Source: Sphingorhabdus contaminans (GTDB lineage Bacteria; Pseudomonadota; Alphaproteobacteria; Sphingomonadales; Sphingomonadaceae). From it: a stretch of 64,000 nt of DNA. Below the pieces are notes generated by a model that made no database searches, was not told where the DNA came from, and saw only the letters and a list, made by a program, of their open reading frames with translations. Position 1 is the stretch's first letter. Every line of letters begins with the position of its first letter. Of this stretch, positions 63,949 to 64,000 are shown one piece after another. The DNA is taken from positions 1,116,001-1,180,000 of the forward strand of contig NZ_VKKU01000001.1 of the NCBI RefSeq assembly GCF_007280415.1, given 5' to 3'. The translations under genes and the position numbers were made by a program.

Positions 63949-64000
63949 CTATTTCACCAGCCAGATTTCGCCATATCCGTTAAAGGCAGGCGCAATCTTG
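63949..64000 (-). CDS. C-terminal end of an unidentified gene
   Basis: A reading frame entering from the right ends with ...NGYGEIWLVK and a TAG stop at 63949. It faces the DUF1295 gene three bases away. Only 16 codons are visible, so no function is assigned. Confidence 0.45.
   Translation of the reverse strand, partial: KIAPAFNGYGEIWLVK

Overview
This window looks like chromosomal DNA of an alphaproteobacterium, most probably a sphingomonad (Sphingomonadales; Sphingorhabdus or Sphingopyxis are plausible). That call rests on gene content: an orphan cobST pair beside a J-domain protein and bolA, an alphaproteobacterial SspB, ATP12, TrcR (DUF1013), an NrsF-type anti-sigma factor, and a groESL promoter carrying both CIRCE and an alphaproteobacterial RpoH-like box. 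There is no rRNA, prophage, recognisable insertion sequence or CRISPR array. One tRNA-Val(CAC) is present. To the eye the GC content rises towards the right end.

Layout. 0-11.4 kb: bolA, J-domain protein, cobS, a periplasmic peroxiredoxin, a lipoprotein hydrolase, cobT, nitroreductase, cysS, a 2-hydroxyacid dehydrogenase group, an HPP membrane protein and a ribosomal oxygenase. 11.5-15.8 kb: an rRNA pseudouridine synthase, groES-groEL, and a divergent ECF sigma/NrsF pair. 15.8-18.5 kb: hisB-hisH-hisA-hisF. 18.6-22.5 kb: sspB, fumC, gmk and small membrane proteins. 22.5-25.7 kb: a tightly overlapped operon crcB - pseudouridine synthase - HAD phosphatase - 74-aa membrane protein - ATP12. 25.8-30.3 kb: two secreted proteins, a DUF167 protein, a PAS-GGDEF-EAL-PilZ protein and a small ORF. 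30.6-33.3 kb: acnA. 33.3-38.8 kb: a leucine-type CoA catabolic operon (mccB, mccA, MaoC, CitE-like) interrupted by a DUF559 nuclease gene bounded by inverted palindromic repeats. 38.9-40.6 kb: ribH and a RibB-type protein with an N-terminal helix-turn-helix. 40.8-53.0 kb: a CoA-thioester and xenobiotic-like catabolic region (amidohydrolase, acyl-CoA dehydrogenase, APH-like kinase, nitronate monooxygenase, TetR, fatty acyl-CoA ligase, metallo-hydrolase) plus dinB. 53.2-64 kb: trcR, hydrolase, quinone oxidoreductase, clpA, recF, a small phage-shock-like unit, PilZ, KAS III-like enzyme, acyltransferase and DUF1295.

Most notable signals. (1) A DUF559 gene flanked by 54-bp inverted palindromic units sits exactly at the start of mccA, with an 11-bp copy of the mccA start left on the far side; the repeat now supplies the mccA ribosome binding site. 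(2) Near-identical dyads (consensus about TTAATCANSCGRTTAA) lie in front of the acyl-CoA dehydrogenase, nitronate monooxygenase and metallo-hydrolase/ligase transcripts around a TetR gene, and in front of a distant nitroreductase. (3) A RibB protein carries its own HTH domain, and a perfect 16-bp palindrome lies just before its start codon. (4) A sigma-54 promoter with an upstream palindrome precedes a 39-aa hydrophobic peptide and a minimal PspC.
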